DNA of 46,197 nucleotides from Rhodanobacter sp. (GCA_027307195.1 DAHUXL010000253.1:1-46197), one strand, 5' to 3'; positions 27,442-37,968 are shown, numbered from the stretch's first letter. Notes: generated by a model not told the origin, from the sequence alone. Numbers and translations are program-made.

Positions 27442-28458
27442 ATGATCGACAAACCAAGAGTATGGGTTTCGCGTCCCACCTTTCCCGATGTCATCGCCCG
27501 CCTCGACGAGCACTTCGAGGTGGTCAGCGAGCCGGAAGAGATCACTTTTTCGTCGGCCGAGCTGGCGGCAAAACTGACCGATCAGGATGCCGCCATCGTC
27601 GGCCTCAAGGAGCACATCGGCGCGCTGGAAATTGCCGGTGCGAAACGGCTGCGCCTCGTCGCCAACCTAAGCGTGGGTTACGACAACCTCGACCTCGCCG
27701 CATTGAGTGCGGCCGGCATTGCTGCCTCCAATACCGCCGACGTGCTCAACGAAAGCGTGGCCGATTACACCTGGGCGCTGCTGCTGGGCGCGGCACGCCG
27801 GGTCGGCGCGGCCGAGCGCTGGGTGCGTGCAGGCGAATGGAAGGCCACGAAATTCACGCAGTGGCTGGGCATGGACGTACGCGGCCGCACGCTGGGCATT
27901 CTCGGCATGGGCCGGATCGGTCAGGCGGTCGCACGACGGGCGCAGGGATTCGGCATGCAGGTCATCTATCACAACCGCTCGGCGCTGCCGGTAGCGGTCG
28001 AACGCGAATGCAACGCCCGCTATGTAGACAAGCCGCAGCTGCTGCACGAATCGGATTTCCTGGTGCTGGTGCTGCCGCTGACGCCGCAGAACCGACACGC
28101 GATCGGCGCGCCGGAGCTGGCGCAGATGAAGCCGACCGCCGTGCTGGTGAACGTCGCGCGTGGCGGCATCGTCGATGATGCTGCCTTGGCTGATGTGCTG
28201 GCCCGCGGTGGTCTGGCCGCGGCAGCCCTGGACGTGTTCGAGGGCGAACCGGGCGTGCATCCGGCGCTGCTGGCTTTGGACAATGTGCTGCTCAGTCCGC
28301 ATATAGCCAGCGCCAGTCATGATGCACGGCGCGCCATGACGGCACTGGCGGTCGACAACGTGCTGGCGCTCTTCGGTCATGGCCCGCACGCCGGGCGGCC
28401 GCCGACTATCCTCAATCCCTCGGTGCTGGCTGCGGCCAACCCGGTCATCCAACCCTGA
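27442..28458 (+). CDS. D-2-hydroxyacid dehydrogenase (GhrB/hydroxypyruvate reductase-like)
   Basis: This 338-residue NAD(P)-dependent dehydrogenase has two domains. GILGMGRIGQAVARRAQGFG is the Rossmann dinucleotide loop. Catalytic residues are R240 (VNVARGGIVDD), E269 (FEGEPG) and H287 (LSPHIASAS). NLSVGYDNLDL and NTADVLNESVADY, the substrate-binding side, match glyoxylate/hydroxypyruvate reductase and 2-ketogluconate reductase relatives. After the Rossmann loop the residues (NRS) have Arg, compatible with NADPH. The exact substrate is not fixed by sequence. It lies 16 bp after aroC and 16 bp before asd. Confidence 0.9.
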   Translation: MIDKPRVWVSRPTFPDVIARLDEHFEVVSEPEEITFSSAELAAKLTDQDAAIVGLKEHIGALEIAGAKRLRLVANLSVGYDNLDLAALSAAGIAASNTADVLNESVADYTWALLLGAARRVGAAERWVRAGEWKATKFTQWLGMDVRGRTLGILGMGRIGQAVARRAQGFGMQVIYHNRSALPVAVERECNARYVDKPQLLHESDFLVLVLPLTPQNRHAIGAPELAQMKPTAVLVNVARGGIVDDAALADVLARGGLAAAALDVFEGEPGVHPALLALDNVLLSPHIASASHDARRAMTALAVDNVLALFGHGPHAGRPPTILNPSVLAAANPVIQP

Positions 28459-28474
28459 GCAAAGAACAACATCC

Positions 28475-29506
28475 ATGAGCAAGAAGAGCAGTTACAAAGT
28501 CGCCATGGTCGGCGCCACCGGGGCGGTCGGTGAGACCCTGCTGGCGATTCTCGCCGAGCGTGATTTCCCGGTCAGCGAACTGGTGCCGCTGGCCAGCGAG
28601 CGTTCGGCCGGTGGCAAGGTCTCGTTCGGCGGTCAGGAGATCACGGTGCAGCTGCTCGACACCTACGACTTCGCGGGCGTCGACATTGCGTTCTTCTCGG
28701 CCGGCGGCTCGGTCAGCCGCGAGCATGCACCGCGGGCGGCGGCGGCCGGTGCAGTGGTGATCGACAACACCTCGGAATTTCGCTACCAGGACGATATCCC
28801 GCTGGTGATCAGCGAGGTGAACCCGCATGCGATCGCGCAGTACACCAGCCGCGGCATCATTGCCAACCCGAACTGCTCGACCATGCAGATGCTGGTGGCG
28901 CTGGCGCCGATCCACCGGGCGGTGCAGATCGAGCGGATCAACGTGGCCACCTACCAGTCGGTGTCCGGTGCCGGCCGCACCGGCATGGAAGAACTGGGCA
29001 AGCAGACCGCGGCCTTGCTTAACTTCCAAAGCGTGGAGCCGGGCAAGAAATTCCCCGCGCAGATCGCGTTCAATGTGATTCCGCAGATCGACGACTTCCA
29101 GCCGAACGGCTACACCAAGGAAGAGATGAAGCTGGTGTGGGAGACCCGCAAGATCCTGGAGGACGAGTCGATCCAGGTGAACCCGACCGCGGTACGCGTG
29201 CCGGTGTTCTATGGTCATTCCGAGGCAGTGCATATCGAGACCAGCGACAAGATCACCGCCGAACAGGCCCGTGAACTGCTGCGACAGGCGCCTGGCGTGG
29301 TGCTGGTGGACGAGCGCAAGCCGGGCGGTTATCCGACCCCGGTGGGCGAGGCTGCCGGCACCGATGCGGTATATGTCGGGCGCATCCGCGAGGACATCTC
29401 GCACGAGCGCGGGCTGGACATGTGGATCGTCTCGGACAATATCCGCAAGGGCGCGGCGCTGAACGCCGTGCAGATCGCCGAACTGTTGATCGAGGACTAT
29501 CTCTAA
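28475..29506 (+). CDS. asd: Aspartate-semialdehyde dehydrogenase
   Basis: This 343-residue enzyme reduces aspartyl phosphate to aspartate semialdehyde, the branch point for lysine, diaminopimelate, methionine and threonine. The NADP loop is VAMVGATGAVGE (residues 9–20). The catalytic Cys134 lies in ANPNCSTMQM. SVSGAGRTGMEEL is a conserved family segment, and the C-terminal RVPVFYGHSEAVHIE carries the active-site His. The ATG at 28475 (SKKSSYKVAMVGAT) is chosen, as upstream in-frame codons would lie within the preceding gene. In many Gammaproteobacteria asd precedes fimV, as here. Confidence 0.97.
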   Translation: MSKKSSYKVAMVGATGAVGETLLAILAERDFPVSELVPLASERSAGGKVSFGGQEITVQLLDTYDFAGVDIAFFSAGGSVSREHAPRAAAAGAVVIDNTSEFRYQDDIPLVISEVNPHAIAQYTSRGIIANPNCSTMQMLVALAPIHRAVQIERINVATYQSVSGAGRTGMEELGKQTAALLNFQSVEPGKKFPAQIAFNVIPQIDDFQPNGYTKEEMKLVWETRKILEDESIQVNPTAVRVPVFYGHSEAVHIETSDKITAEQARELLRQAPGVVLVDERKPGGYPTPVGEAAGTDAVYVGRIREDISHERGLDMWIVSDNIRKGAALNAVQIAELLIEDYL

Positions 29507-29507
29507 G

Positions 29508-29804
29508 ATGCGTTGCGTGCAATTCGTGGGCTTTGTTGGCCTGATGCTGGCATCGACGGCCTGGGCCGGCACCGACCAGCCCAAGCCATTGCCAGCCGGG
29601 CAGGCAGCGACATCGCTGCCCCAGGTCAGGCAGCGGCTGACCCGGAACCAGGCCGAAGTGAGGCGGCTGGAGCAGGATCTCGCCAGGCAGGAGTCGGACA
29701 GCAAGCGCGCCAGTGAGCGCCTGCAACAGCAGGATCAGGCCATCGCCGAGCTGCAGAAGCAATTGCAGGAACTGCGGGCTACCCCGGCACCTGCGCAGCA
29801 TTAG
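29508..29804 (+). CDS. Small exported coiled-coil protein
   Basis: This 98-residue protein has a Sec-type signal (FVGFVGLMLASTAWA, residues 6–20) and a mature part of about 78 residues. That part is mostly a single helical, Gln/Arg/Glu-rich coiled coil (RRLEQDLARQESDSKRASERL, in two short heptad stretches), with a Pro/Ala tail. It begins 1 bp after the asd stop. It resembles small YbgF/LppE-like envelope helper proteins only in general pattern; I do not recognise a family. Its position between asd and fimV suggests an envelope role. No cysteine is in the mature part, so it is not a lipoprotein. Confidence 0.7.
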   Translation: MRCVQFVGFVGLMLASTAWAGTDQPKPLPAGQAATSLPQVRQRLTRNQAEVRRLEQDLARQESDSKRASERLQQQDQAIAELQKQLQELRATPAPAQH

Positions 29805-29971
29805 AGCGTGCCGCTGCGGTGAGAACACGCAGCAGCAATGCACTGCAAGTATTCGCCGCAGCTATTGTTGATTGCTCTGCATATAACTAAAGTGGCACCT
29901 CGTTTGCCGCAGTAGCCGCCACCGCGGCGACACCACAAGAGTTGCGCCAAAGATCGTTCGGGGGAACACGC

Positions 29972-32365
29972 ATGAATCGTTCGTTGAAGTTGTCGATGCT
30001 GGTGGCACTGGCCTTGGGCACTAGCCAGGCCATGGCACTGGACCTTGGTCAGATCCGGGTCAAATCGGCGTTGGGGCAGCCCTTGCTGGCGGAAATTCCG
30101 CTGCATCCTGCCAGTCCGGCGGAACTGCAGAACCTCACCGTGCAGCTGGCTTCCAGCGAGGAATTTGCCCGGGCCGGCATCGTCGGCGGTCGTACCACGA
30201 TCCCGCTGCATTTCAGCGTAGCCAACGCCGCGGGTGGCAAGGTCATCCGGATTACCAGCAGCCAGGCAGTCGACGATCCCTACCTCGACCTGTTGCTGGA
30301 AGTGAACAGCAATGCCGGCAAGAGCGTGCGCGAATTCGCGATCCTGCTTGATCCGGCCAATGCGCCGACCGCGGCCCCCGCCGCTGTCGCGGCCGCACCG
30401 GCGCAGGCAGCGACACCGAGCCGACCCGTGCAGGCCAAGCCGGCACCGACGCAGGCGCCGCCTGCTGCCGCGGCTCCCAAGGCGGCACCGGCTACCGTCA
30501 GCAATGGCCAGTACGGTCCGGTCGAGCATGGCCAGACATTGTCGTCGATCGCCCGCAGCACCGCACCGCCGGGAGTCGATGTGCAGCAGATGATGCTGGC
30601 GCTGAAGCAGGCCAATCCCGACGCGTTCTATCGCGACAACATCAATGCGCTGAAGAGTGGTGCGGTACTGCGCGTGCCGAATTCCTCCGAGGCGCAAGCC
30701 ATGACGATCGCCGCGGCCGTGGCCGAAGTGCGTCGCCAGAACAGCGATTGGCGCGCCGGGGCGCCGGGCAAGCCTGCGCTCGTGGCCGATACGGCAACGC
30801 GTGCGTCTGCCTCCAGTGCACCCAGCAGTACGTCCAGCGACGCGGGTGACCGTCTGGCGCTGGTGCCGGCGAAGGATGGCAGCGGAAGCGGAGCACAGGG
30901 CAGCCATGCCACCAGCAAGGGCGACAAGGCAGCCGCCGCCAGCCTTCGTCAGGATCTGCTGCGCAGCCAGGAGAGCCTGGCCAGTCTGCAGCAGCAGAGC
31001 ACCGATCTGAAAACCCGCCTGAAGGATCTGGCGGACATCAACAGCAAGAACGAACATCTGCTGTCGCTGAAGGACAACGAGATCGCGGACCTGCAGGCCA
31101 AACTGGCCGCAGCGCGCAAGTCCGCGGGTCTGCCGGCTGCAGCAGCGGTGACAACGACCGAGCCGACGCCGGCAGCCAGCGTGGCAAAGGCTGTCGTGGC
31201 AACGGCGCGGCCGGAGCATCTGGAAACCGCCTCGGCCAGTACCGCGGCCAGTGCGGGTTCGGCGCCTGTCGCCGCAAGTTCCACCGCGGTGACCACCACC
31301 ACTCCAGCTGCGGTCGCCGGTTCGCCGACAACGGGCAGCTCTGCGCAGGCTGCGGCTGCAGTCACGCCGGCGCCGGTCAAGCCGGTGGTCAAGCCGGCGA
31401 CCAAGCCGAGCTCCGCCGCTTCGGAGGTCGAGCAGCCGTGGTACATGCAGACCTGGGCATGGGGCGCCGGCGGCGCTGCAATCGTGCTGCTGATCCTGCT
31501 GGCCATGCTCGGTCGTCGCAAGCCGGCGGCTGCCGCATTGTCGAAGTCGGCACCATCGCTGGCCGATCGTTTCAATTCAGCGCCGCCGGCTGATCACGAC
31601 CTCGTCGGCAGCGACGACGTCGATCAGGAAGAACTGCTCGATCAGTTGGCCGAGCATCCGGACGACATCTATCTGCACCTGGAACTGGTCACCCTGTACT
31701 ACTCGCGGCGCGACGTCGAGCATTTCGAGGCCGCCGCCGAGGCCATGCACGCCCATATCACCGATCCACAGCAGGACGAGTGGCAGGACGTGGTGCACAT
31801 GGGCGAGGACCTGGTGCCGGGCCACCCGCTGTTCGACCACCATCCCGAATTGCCGGTGCATGAGGATGCGGAGGCCCGCCGCGAATTCGACATCGACGAC
31901 TATGCGGACGAACACGAAGCGCCCAGGGTCGTATCGTCGATGCCGCCGCCGTTGCCGTCGGGCGCACCGAAGAAGGTCAGTGAATACAACTTCAATTTCG
32001 ATCTGACCAAGCCGGTCGTCGCCGAATCGGCTATGGATCACCCGGGGGCCCCGGACGACGCTACTACCGTGGCGGCGCCGCTGATGGCGGACACGCACGC
32101 GTCCGACGCCCATGCAGCGACGACGGCCGAATCGGCTTCGAACTGGCATTTCGACGAGGCGGACAACGCACATCAGGCCGCTGACCCAGGCCATGATCTG
32201 GGCGAGTTCAACGACGACCCGATCGATACCAAGCTCGATCTGGCCCGCGCCTATCTGGACATGGGCGACGCCGATGGTGCCCGTGCGATGCTGGGCGAGG
32301 TGATGAAGGAAGGCAGCCAGATGCAGCGGGACGTCGCCAAGCGCCTGCTCGACAACCTGCACTGA
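29972..32365 (+). CDS. fimV: FimV/HubP-like polar inner-membrane protein
   Basis: This 797-residue protein organises the cell pole, type IV pilus assembly and twitching motility in relatives. The signal (residues 1–22) leads into the conserved FimV N-domain (LDLGQIRVKSALGQPLLAEI; IPLH). A LysM domain lies at about 181–235 (YGPVEHGQTLSSIARS...), a coiled coil at about 324–385 and a transmembrane helix at about 494–516. The cytoplasmic part is acidic (DHDLVGSDDVDQEELLDQL), and the FimV C-terminal motif is DPIDTKLDLARAYLDMGD. Pro/Ala/Thr-rich linkers join these parts. ATG at 29972 follows a GGGGGAACACGC stretch. Followed by truA and a strong hairpin. Length is shorter than the P. aeruginosa protein (about 919). 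Confidence 0.95.
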   Translation: MNRSLKLSMLVALALGTSQAMALDLGQIRVKSALGQPLLAEIPLHPASPAELQNLTVQLASSEEFARAGIVGGRTTIPLHFSVANAAGGKVIRITSSQAVDDPYLDLLLEVNSNAGKSVREFAILLDPANAPTAAPAAVAAAPAQAATPSRPVQAKPAPTQAPPAAAAPKAAPATVSNGQYGPVEHGQTLSSIARSTAPPGVDVQQMMLALKQANPDAFYRDNINALKSGAVLRVPNSSEAQAMTIAAAVAEVRRQNSDWRAGAPGKPALVADTATRASASSAPSSTSSDAGDRLALVPAKDGSGSGAQGSHATSKGDKAAAASLRQDLLRSQESLASLQQQSTDLKTRLKDLADINSKNEHLLSLKDNEIADLQAKLAAARKSAGLPAAAAVTTTEPTPAASVAKAVVATARPEHLETASASTAASAGSAPVAASSTAVTTTTPAAVAGSPTTGSSAQAAAAVTPAPVKPVVKPATKPSSAASEVEQPWYMQTWAWGAGGAAIVLLILLAMLGRRKPAAAALSKSAPSLADRFNSAPPADHDLVGSDDVDQEELLDQLAEHPDDIYLHLELVTLYYSRRDVEHFEAAAEAMHAHITDPQQDEWQDVVHMGEDLVPGHPLFDHHPELPVHEDAEARREFDIDDYADEHEAPRVVSSMPPPLPSGAPKKVSEYNFNFDLTKPVVAESAMDHPGAPDDATTVAAPLMADTHASDAHAATTAESASNWHFDEADNAHQAADPGHDLGEFNDDPIDTKLDLARAYLDMGDADGARAMLGEVMKEGSQMQRDVAKRLLDNLH

Positions 32366-32390
32366 ACCAGTTGCCGCAGTTCGCACTATG

Positions 32391-32419
32391 CAATCGGGTC
32401 GGCTTTGCCGGCCCGATTG
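32391..32419 (+). terminator. Hairpin terminator candidate after fimV
   Basis: CAATCGGGTCGGC-TTT-GCCGGCCCGATTG forms a 13-bp stem (one G–T pair) with a 3-base loop, 25 bp past the fimV stop and 53 bp before truA. The U-run is weak (CGTTG), so it could be an attenuating hairpin rather than a full terminator. Confidence 0.6.
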
Positions 32420-32471
32420 CGTTGTGGCCTGCTAATCTTCCGTGTCTTCCAGCGAACCCTTGCACGACTCC

Positions 32472-33239
32472 ATGCGTATCGCCCTTGGCATCGAATACGA
32501 CGGTACCGATTTTTCCGGCTGGCAACGGCTGAAGACCGATGCCAGCGTGCAGGGCGCGCTCGAGCAGGCGCTGTCGAAGGTCGCTGCACACCCGGTCGAA
32601 GTCAGCTGCGCGGGACGCACCGATGCCGGCGTGCATGGTCGTTGCCAGGTGGTGCATTTCGACACTGAGGCTCAGCGTGACATGCGTGGCTGGATGCTTG
32701 GCGCCTGTTCCAACCTGCCCACCAGTGTGGCGGTGCTGTGGGCGCAGCCGGTGCTGGAGAGTTTCCACGCACGCTATGCCGCGCGCAGTCGCCGTTACCG
32801 CTATCACATCCTCAATCGGCCGGTGCGCGCGGCGCTGGATGCCCGGTACGTCACCTGGGAACGCCTGCCGCTGGATGCAGAGCGGATGCATGCCGCCGCG
32901 CAGGCGCTGCTGGGCGAGCATGACTTCAGCGCGTTTCGCGCACTGTCCTGCCAGGCAGCGCACCCGCGGCGCACGGTGCTGGCGGTGAGCGTGTGGCGCG
33001 AGCGCGAGCAGGTCTTCGTCGAGATCGAGGCGAACGCGTTTCTGCATCACATGGTGCGTAATGTCGTCGGCTCCCTGCTGATGATCGGTCGCGGCGAACA
33101 GCCCGTCCCATGGATGGCCGAACTGCTGGCCGGTTGCGATCGCCAGGTGGCCGGGCCGACGGCCGCGGCCTCCGGCCTGACCTTCATCGGGCCGCGTTAC
33201 GAGCGGCACTGGAGGCTTCCGGCGGAGGTGAGTCAATGA
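32472..33239 (+). CDS. truA: tRNA pseudouridine(38-40) synthase
   Basis: This 255-residue enzyme forms pseudouridine at positions 38–40 of the tRNA anticodon arm. The catalytic Asp51 is in [12 protein letters not shown]. The opening [17 protein letters not shown] and the later [17 protein letters not shown] are canonical. The ATG at 32472 is preferred over a GTG 30 bases upstream, because the former gives the normal N-terminus. It overlaps trpF by ATGA, a coupling typical of the fimV–truA–trpF arrangement in Pseudomonas and Xanthomonas. Confidence 0.97.
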   Translation: MRIALGIEYDGTDFSGWQRLKTDASVQGALEQALSKVAAHPVEVSCAGRTDAGVHGRCQVVHFDTEAQRDMRGWMLGACSNLPTSVAVLWAQPVLESFHARYAARSRRYRYHILNRPVRAALDARYVTWERLPLDAERMHAAAQALLGEHDFSAFRALSCQAAHPRRTVLAVSVWREREQVFVEIEANAFLHHMVRNVVGSLLMIGRGEQPVPWMAELLAGCDRQVAGPTAAASGLTFIGPRYERHWRLPAEVSQ

Positions 33240-33859
33240 CCCGCATCAAATGTTGCGGCATGACCCGAGTCGAGGATGCGCTGCTGGCCGCGCGCCTCGG
33301 TGCCGATGCGATCGGGCTGGTGTTCACCGCGCGCAGCAAACGGCAGGTGGCGCTGGCGCGGGCGCGGGAGATCGTCGCGGCACTGCCGCCGTTCGTCGCC
33401 ACCGTCGCGTTGTTCATGGATGACGACGCTGATCTGGTGCGGCAGGTGATCGAGGAAGTGCAACCCACGCTGCTGCAGTTTCACGGCAGCGAAACCGATG
33501 ACTGGTGCATGCAATTCGGCCGTCCCTTCCTGAAAGCCATCGCGATGGGCGACGGCGCCGCTGCGTTGCCGCGGTTGCATGATTACCCGCATGCCGCTGG
33601 GCTGCTGCTGGATGGTCACGGCTTTGGTGAAGCGGGCGGCAGCGGCAAGGCGTTCGACTGGTCGTTGCTGCCGGGCGAGCGGAGGCAACCGGTGATCCTG
33701 GCCGGCGGTCTGCACGCCGGCAATGTGGCCGATGCCGTGCGCCTGTTGCGACCGTGGGCGGTGGATGTGGCCAGTGGCGTCGAGTCGTCGCCGGGGGTGA
33801 AGGATCCGGACAAGCTGGCAGCTTTCATTCGTGCAGTGCGCGCGGTGGAGGCGGGCTGA
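33236..33859 (+). CDS. trpF: Phosphoribosylanthranilate isomerase
   Basis: This 207-residue TIM-barrel enzyme carries out the third step of tryptophan synthesis from chorismate. Catalytic residues are Cys7 (IKCCGMTR) and Asp126 (AGLLLDGHG), matching the family numbering. [13 protein letters not shown] and the C-terminal [15 protein letters not shown] (phosphate site) are diagnostic. The start overlaps the truA stop by ATGA. The next gene, a JmjC-like protein, starts 5 bp after its stop, so the transcript probably continues. trpC and trpD are not in this window. Confidence 0.97.
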   Translation: MTRIKCCGMTRVEDALLAARLGADAIGLVFTARSKRQVALARAREIVAALPPFVATVALFMDDDADLVRQVIEEVQPTLLQFHGSETDDWCMQFGRPFLKAIAMGDGAAALPRLHDYPHAAGLLLDGHGFGEAGGSGKAFDWSLLPGERRQPVILAGGLHAGNVADAVRLLRPWAVDVASGVESSPGVKDPDKLAAFIRAVRAVEAG

Positions 33860-33864
33860 GGGCC

Positions 33865-34869
33865 ATGTCTACCGCCATCGAAGAGTATCGCGACACCGGC
33901 CAGCCGATCGGGCTCCGCGATATCGTCGGTCGCGAGCAGCCACTGGTCATTCGTGGTCTGTGCCGGGACTGGCCGCTGGTGAAACTGGCGAATCAGTCAG
34001 ACACGGCGTTCGCCAAGGGACTGGCTGCGCTGGACAACGGCAGCGAGGTCGATGCGTTGCTGCTGCCGCCTGGCGAAGACGGCATCATCGGCTACAACGC
34101 CGATTTCGATGGCTTCAACTACGAACATCACCGCGTCTCGATCACCCGGGGCCTGCAGCGGCTGGCGCATTACAGTCGCCAGGAAGATGCGCCGGGGCTG
34201 GCGATGCAGAGCGCGCTGATATCGGCCTGTCTTCCCGGCTTGCTCGACGACCACGCGCTACCCTTTCTTGACCCCGCGATCCAGCCGCGCATCTGGATCG
34301 GCAACAAGGTCACCACGCCGGCCCACTTCGACGAGTACCACAACATCGCCTGCGTCGTGAGCGGTTGCCGGCGCTTCACGCTGTTTGCGCCGGAACAGGT
34401 GCGCAACCTGTATGTCGGACCGCTGGATTTTGCACCGACCGGTGCGGCGATCAGCATTGCCCGGCTCGACTGTCCCGACGATCCGCGCTTTCCGCGGCTG
34501 AAGCTGGCGCTGGCCGAAGCACAGGTGGCGGAGCTGCGACCTGGCGATGCGATCTACATCCCGCCGATGTGGTGGCATCACGTCGAGTCGCTGGAGCGGA
34601 TCAACGCGCTGGTGAACTACTGGTGGAAGCACACCCCGGCCAATGGCCATGTGCCGGAAACGGCCTTGGGTTGTCTGATGCACTGCATCCTCACCTTCAA
34701 GTCGCTGCCGCCAGCGGAACGGGCCGCCTGGAAGGGGTTGCTGGATCACTATGTGTTCGACGACGAGTATCCGGTTGCTCATGTTCCTGTTGCACGTCGC
34801 GGCATGCTCGGCAGGCTCACGCCCGAGCTGATCGCAGGGCTGAAAGAAACCATTCGCCGGTATCTGTGA
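33865..34869 (+). CDS. JmjC/cupin-8-like 2-oxoglutarate oxygenase inserted in trp genes
   Basis: This 334-residue cytoplasmic protein looks like a JmjC/FIH-type oxygenase (Cupin_8). The iron facial triad is H154 and D156 (PAHFDEYHNIACVV) and H238 or H239 (IPPMWWHHVESL). VVSGCRRFTLFAPEQ follows the first strand as in FIH-like enzymes, and RPGDAIYIPP precedes the last His. Relatives hydroxylate proteins, RNA-modifying enzymes or small molecules; the substrate here is unknown. It begins 5 bp after trpF and lies upstream of trpB across a 147-bp gap. A role in tryptophan metabolism is suggested only by position. The ATG at 33865 follows a GGGCTGAGGGCC stretch. Confidence 0.85.
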   Translation: MSTAIEEYRDTGQPIGLRDIVGREQPLVIRGLCRDWPLVKLANQSDTAFAKGLAALDNGSEVDALLLPPGEDGIIGYNADFDGFNYEHHRVSITRGLQRLAHYSRQEDAPGLAMQSALISACLPGLLDDHALPFLDPAIQPRIWIGNKVTTPAHFDEYHNIACVVSGCRRFTLFAPEQVRNLYVGPLDFAPTGAAISIARLDCPDDPRFPRLKLALAEAQVAELRPGDAIYIPPMWWHHVESLERINALVNYWWKHTPANGHVPETALGCLMHCILTFKSLPPAERAAWKGLLDHYVFDDEYPVAHVPVARRGMLGRLTPELIAGLKETIRRYL

Positions 34870-34946
34870 GCCCACATCCATACCGCGGCTGAGGCCAGCG
34901 GTACCGCGACTCGCCTGGCACCCAGGATGCCGCTAAGATTACCGCT

Positions 34947-34961
34947 TGCCGCAGTGCGGCA
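34947..34961 (+). repeat. Inverted repeats in the trpB leader
   Basis: TGCCGCA-G-TGCGGCA is a perfect palindrome 55 bp before the trpB start. A second pair, GCAGGAG (34971–34977) and CTCCTGC (34991–34997), lies just after it. They may be an operator or a leader hairpin. No Trp-rich leader peptide was seen, so a classical attenuator is not supported. Confidence 0.45.
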
Positions 34962-35016
34962 TACGCTTTCGCAGGAGTGCACCCCCGCTGCTCCTGCCTT
35001 CCGGATCGAATGAAAG

Positions 35017-36228
35017 ATGAACAAAATCGTCGATTTCAACGCCTTCCCCGACGCGTATGGCCGCTTCGGCAACTACGGTGGCAGCTATGTCGCCGAAACC
35101 CTGATGGCGCCGCTGGCCGAACTGACCGAAGCGTATCTGCGCCTGCGCGAGGATCCGGCATTCATCGCCGAGCTCGACCACGACCTGAAGCACTACGTCG
35201 GCCGGCCCAGCCCGATCTATCACGCGGAACGGCTGTCGCAGCATGTCGGTGGCGCGCGCATCCTGTTCAAGCGCGAAGATCTGAATCACACCGGCGCGCA
35301 CAAGATCAACAACACCGTGGGCCAGGCGCTGGTCGCCAAGCGCATGGGCAAGCCGCGCATCATTGCCGAGACCGGTGCCGGCCAGCACGGCGTGGCCAGC
35401 GCCACGGTGGCCGCACGGCTTGGTCTGAAGTGCGTGGTCTACATGGGCGCGGTCGATATCGAGCGGCAGAAGATCAACGTGTATCGGATGAAGCTGCTTG
35501 GCGCGGAAGTGGTGCCGGTGACATCCGGTTCGAAGACGCTGAAGGATGCGCTGAACGAGGCGATGCGCGACTGGGTGACCAATGTCACCGACACCTTCTA
35601 CATCATCGGTACCGTGGCCGGTCCGCATCCGTATCCGCTGATGGTGCGCGACTTCAACGCGATCGTCGGCCGCGAGGCTCGTGCACAAATGCTCGAAGAG
35701 TATGGCCGCCTGCCGGATGTATTGACGGCTTGCGTCGGCGGCGGCTCCAACGCGATCGGCCTGTTCCATGCGTTCCTCAACGATGCCGATGTGCGCATCG
35801 TCGGTGCCGAGGCGGCAGGCGAGGGTATCGCGACCGGCCATCACGCAGCTTCGCTGGCCGCGGGCCGGCCCGGCGTCTTGCACGGCAATCGCACCTATGT
35901 GCTGTGCGACGATAACGGCCAGATCACCGAGACGCATTCGATCTCGGCCGGGCTCGATTATCCGGGTGTGGGTCCCGAACATGCGTTCCTGAAGGATGTC
36001 GGCCGTGCCGAGTACGTGGGTATCACCGATGACGAGGCGATGGAGGCATTCCATTTGCTGGCCCGGCAGGAGGGCATTCTCGCCGCGCTCGAATCGAGCC
36101 ACGCAGTAGCCCAGGCGATCAAGCTGGCGCGCGAGATGCCGAAGGACGGCATCGTGCTGTGCAACTTGTCCGGTCGCGGCGACAAGGACGTGCATACCAT
36201 CGCTGCACGCGAAGGAGTGCAGGTATGA
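35017..36228 (+). CDS. trpB: Tryptophan synthase beta chain
   Basis: This 403-residue PLP enzyme joins indole and serine in the last step of tryptophan synthesis. The PLP Lys is K96 in [12 protein letters not shown]. Other conserved parts are [25 protein letters not shown] (phosphate loop), and the C-terminal [12 protein letters not shown]. The N-terminus ([16 protein letters not shown]) gives a normal start, although only a weak ribosome-binding site precedes it. It overlaps trpA by ATGA, so the alpha2beta2 complex subunits are made together. The 147-bp gap upstream holds two inverted repeats and probably a promoter. Confidence 0.98.
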   Translation: MNKIVDFNAFPDAYGRFGNYGGSYVAETLMAPLAELTEAYLRLREDPAFIAELDHDLKHYVGRPSPIYHAERLSQHVGGARILFKREDLNHTGAHKINNTVGQALVAKRMGKPRIIAETGAGQHGVASATVAARLGLKCVVYMGAVDIERQKINVYRMKLLGAEVVPVTSGSKTLKDALNEAMRDWVTNVTDTFYIIGTVAGPHPYPLMVRDFNAIVGREARAQMLEEYGRLPDVLTACVGGGSNAIGLFHAFLNDADVRIVGAEAAGEGIATGHHAASLAAGRPGVLHGNRTYVLCDDNGQITETHSISAGLDYPGVGPEHAFLKDVGRAEYVGITDDEAMEAFHLLARQEGILAALESSHAVAQAIKLAREMPKDGIVLCNLSGRGDKDVHTIAAREGVQV

Positions 36229-37025
36229 GCCGCATCGATCGTCGCTTCGCCGCCTTGAAAGCGACCCATCGCACCGGCCTGATTCCGTTCGTCACCGCCG
36301 GCGATCCGTCACCGCAACACATGGTGGCGTTGATGCATGCGCTGGTCGATGCCGGCGCCGACCTGATCGAACTGGGCGTGCCGTTCTCCGATCCGATGGC
36401 GGATGGTCCGGTGATCCAGCACGCCAGCGAGCGGGCGATCGCAAAAGGCGTCGGCCTCAACGAAGTGTTGGCCTGGGTCGCCGCGTTCCGCCAGCTTGAT
36501 ACGGACACACCGATCGTGCTGATGGGTTATCTGAATTCGGTCGAGATCCACGGCTATGCGCGGTTCGCGCAGGAAGCCGTGCAGGCCGGCGTCGATGGCT
36601 TGCTGCTGGTTGATTGCCCGCTGGAAGAATCGGCGGTTCTGCGGCCGCTGCGCGACGCAGGATTGCAGCAGATCCTGCTCGCCGCGCCGACCACCGCACC
36701 TGCGCGTATGGCGCAGTTGTGCGGTTCCGCGGAGGGTTTCCTGTACTATGTCTCGTTTGCCGGCATCACTGGTGCGGCACACTTGAGTACCGGCGATATC
36801 GCTGCGCGCGTGGCAGATATCCGCGCTCATGCAAAAGCGCCGGTGGCAGTGGGCTTCGGCATCCGCGATGCGGCGAGTGCCAAGGCGATTGCCGGTTTTG
36901 CCGATGCCGTGGTGATCGGCAGCGCGCTGGTCGAGCGGCTGGCCGGGGCGACGGACGCCGAAGAAATAGCCGTGCGGGTCCGCGCATTTCTCACGCCGAT
37001 CCGCACTGCGCTCGACGCGCATTGA
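36225..37025 (+). CDS. trpA: Tryptophan synthase alpha chain
   Basis: This 266-residue TIM-barrel subunit cleaves indole-3-glycerol phosphate and passes indole to TrpB. Catalytic E49 and D60 lie in [18 protein letters not shown], with the same numbering as Salmonella. The phosphate site includes FVTAGDP near the N-terminus and [13 protein letters not shown] near the C-terminus. [11 protein letters not shown] is the mobile loop 6 region. The start overlaps the trpB stop by ATGA. accD begins 48 bp later on the same strand, as in many Gammaproteobacteria. Confidence 0.98.
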   Translation: MSRIDRRFAALKATHRTGLIPFVTAGDPSPQHMVALMHALVDAGADLIELGVPFSDPMADGPVIQHASERAIAKGVGLNEVLAWVAAFRQLDTDTPIVLMGYLNSVEIHGYARFAQEAVQAGVDGLLLVDCPLEESAVLRPLRDAGLQQILLAAPTTAPARMAQLCGSAEGFLYYVSFAGITGAAHLSTGDIAARVADIRAHAKAPVAVGFGIRDAASAKAIAGFADAVVIGSALVERLAGATDAEEIAVRVRAFLTPIRTALDAH

Positions 37026-37073
37026 GACCATGCGCCGCCTGTGGTGGTGCGCTCACGAATGTAGGGTGATGCG

Positions 37074-37943
<870 letters not shown>

Positions 37944-37968
37944 CTCGACGCAGTGGTTGCAGCGAACC

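Noticed and set aside
25650-27545. A 631-codon minus-strand frame opposite the GNAT and aroC genes
   Set aside because: It spans two well-supported plus-strand genes and has a composition typical of antisense frames.
34870-35016. Classical trp attenuator
   Set aside because: No leader peptide with tandem Trp codons and no terminator with a U-run was found before trpB.
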